This document shows positions 12,656 through 13,004 of a stretch of 13,004 bases of DNA, piece by piece. The notes beneath the pieces are model-generated. The model was given only the letters and a program-made list of their open reading frames with translations, had not been told where the DNA came from and ran no database searches. Source of the DNA: Candidatus Methanogasteraceae archaeon UBA261 (GTDB lineage: Archaea; Halobacteriota; Methanosarcinia; Methanosarcinales; Methanogasteraceae); NCBI GenBank assembly GCA_002506015.1, contig DAWR01000123.1, positions 8,120 through 21,123 of the forward strand, given 5' to 3'. Position 1 is the first letter of the stretch. Each line of letters starts with the position of its first letter. The position numbers were made by a program, and so were the translations under genes.

Positions 12656-12705
12656 CCACCCCATCTATTCAACCAGCAATATCCTTTGAGGGGATGATTA
12701 GCTGC

Positions 12706-13004
12706 ATGGAGATAACAACCACATCACTTGCACATCTTGGACTTGTTGCTGGAATATTCGACAAACTTGATATTGCGGATACAATAGATTCTGCCATACC
12801 AAAAAATCGGGATCATGACATACCTCACTCGACCGTGATTAAAGCTATGTGCTTGAATGGTTTGGGGTTTAACTAAAGCAGATTATATCTTTACTCTGAA
12901 TATTTCGAAAATCTCCCAACGGAACGATTGCTGGGGGACGGCGTGCTTCCGGAACACCTTAACGACGATGTACTCGGAAGAACTCTGGATATAATCTATG
13001 AATA
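12706..13004 (+). pseudogene. IS1634-type transposase, N-terminal part with stop
   Basis: The translation MEITTTSLAHLGLVAGIFDKL, then DTIDSAIPKNRDHDIPHSTVIKAMCLNGLGF, matches the N-terminal domain (DUF4277-like) of IS1634-family transposases. An in-frame TAA (12874-12876) interrupts it. The same frame then continues through the expected family sequence SRLYLYSEYFENLPTERLLGDGVLPEHLNDDVLGRTLDIIYE to the window end. A single nonsense change, for example from CAA or GAA, is therefore the simplest explanation. GAGGGG (12688-12693) directly abuts ATG 12694, so ATG 12706 is the better start. The catalytic DDE part lies beyond the window. Confidence 0.8.

Larger units (their letters stand above)
12289..12693. 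other. Spacer between hdr operon and transposase
   Basis: It contains the hdr terminator, the decayed zinc-ribbon fragment, two overlapping hairpins (12556-12588) and the transposase promoter. I see no intact gene or tRNA. The sequence is AT-rich after about 12500, unlike the hdr genes. Confidence 0.6.

Noticed and set aside
1..13004. CRISPR array
   Set aside because: No regularly spaced repeats of 24-40 bases were seen on reading the window; the inverted repeats are isolated.

Overview
The window is archaeal, most likely a euryarchaeon of the methanogen / anaerobic alkane-oxidiser lineages (Methanosarcinia, Syntrophoarchaeia or ANME-1-like; the exact group is my inference). The evidence is a 16S rRNA tail with an intact anti-Shine-Dalgarno end, BRE/TATA-type promoters, and a heterodisulfide reductase operon. 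Strong SD sequences complementary to that 16S tail precede several genes.

Layout. (1) 1-408: the last 23 bases of a 16S rRNA gene (+), then about 385 bases without a gene. This stretch has no tRNA or 23S start but holds several inverted repeats, including a perfect 20-bp palindrome. (2) 409-4755: a minus-strand block. Read 5' to 3', it holds a truncated Old-Yellow-Enzyme-like ORF, rsbS, rsbT, a histidine kinase whose N-terminus looks like the RsbT-binding domain of RsbU, rsbX, rtcA and a CBS-pair protein. (3) 4756-4961: a divergent promoter region. (4) 4962-6200: a plus-strand operon of two coupled micro-ORFs (36 and 30 aa), gerW/ytfJ and a DUF2953 membrane protein. (5) 6201-6337: promoter and structured leader. 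(6) 6338-12288: a tightly coupled operon hdrD-like, hdrC, hdrB, a double-length hdrA, mvhD. (7) 12289-13004: terminator, a decayed zinc-ribbon fragment, and an IS1634-type transposase start broken by an in-frame TAA and running off the window.

The most striking system is the rsb block. The order rsbS-rsbT-[rsbU N-domain]-rsbX matches the Bacillus sigB operon. However, the RsbU phosphatase is replaced by a histidine kinase, and there is no RsbV, RsbW, sigma factor or RsbR. The parsimonious model is a stressosome-type switch: RsbT phosphorylates RsbS at the conserved Ser, is released, and binds the RsbU-like domain to control the kinase, while RsbX resets RsbS. The output would be a two-component pathway in an organism without bacterial sigma factors.

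The hdr operon encodes a soluble, probably electron-bifurcating or -confurcating, HdrABC-MvhD complex with an additional HdrD-like disulfide reductase. Its HdrA is a fusion of two HdrA-like halves that have lost complementary parts. No hydrogenase, formate dehydrogenase or F420 subunit is encoded here, so the electron donor or acceptor partner must lie elsewhere.
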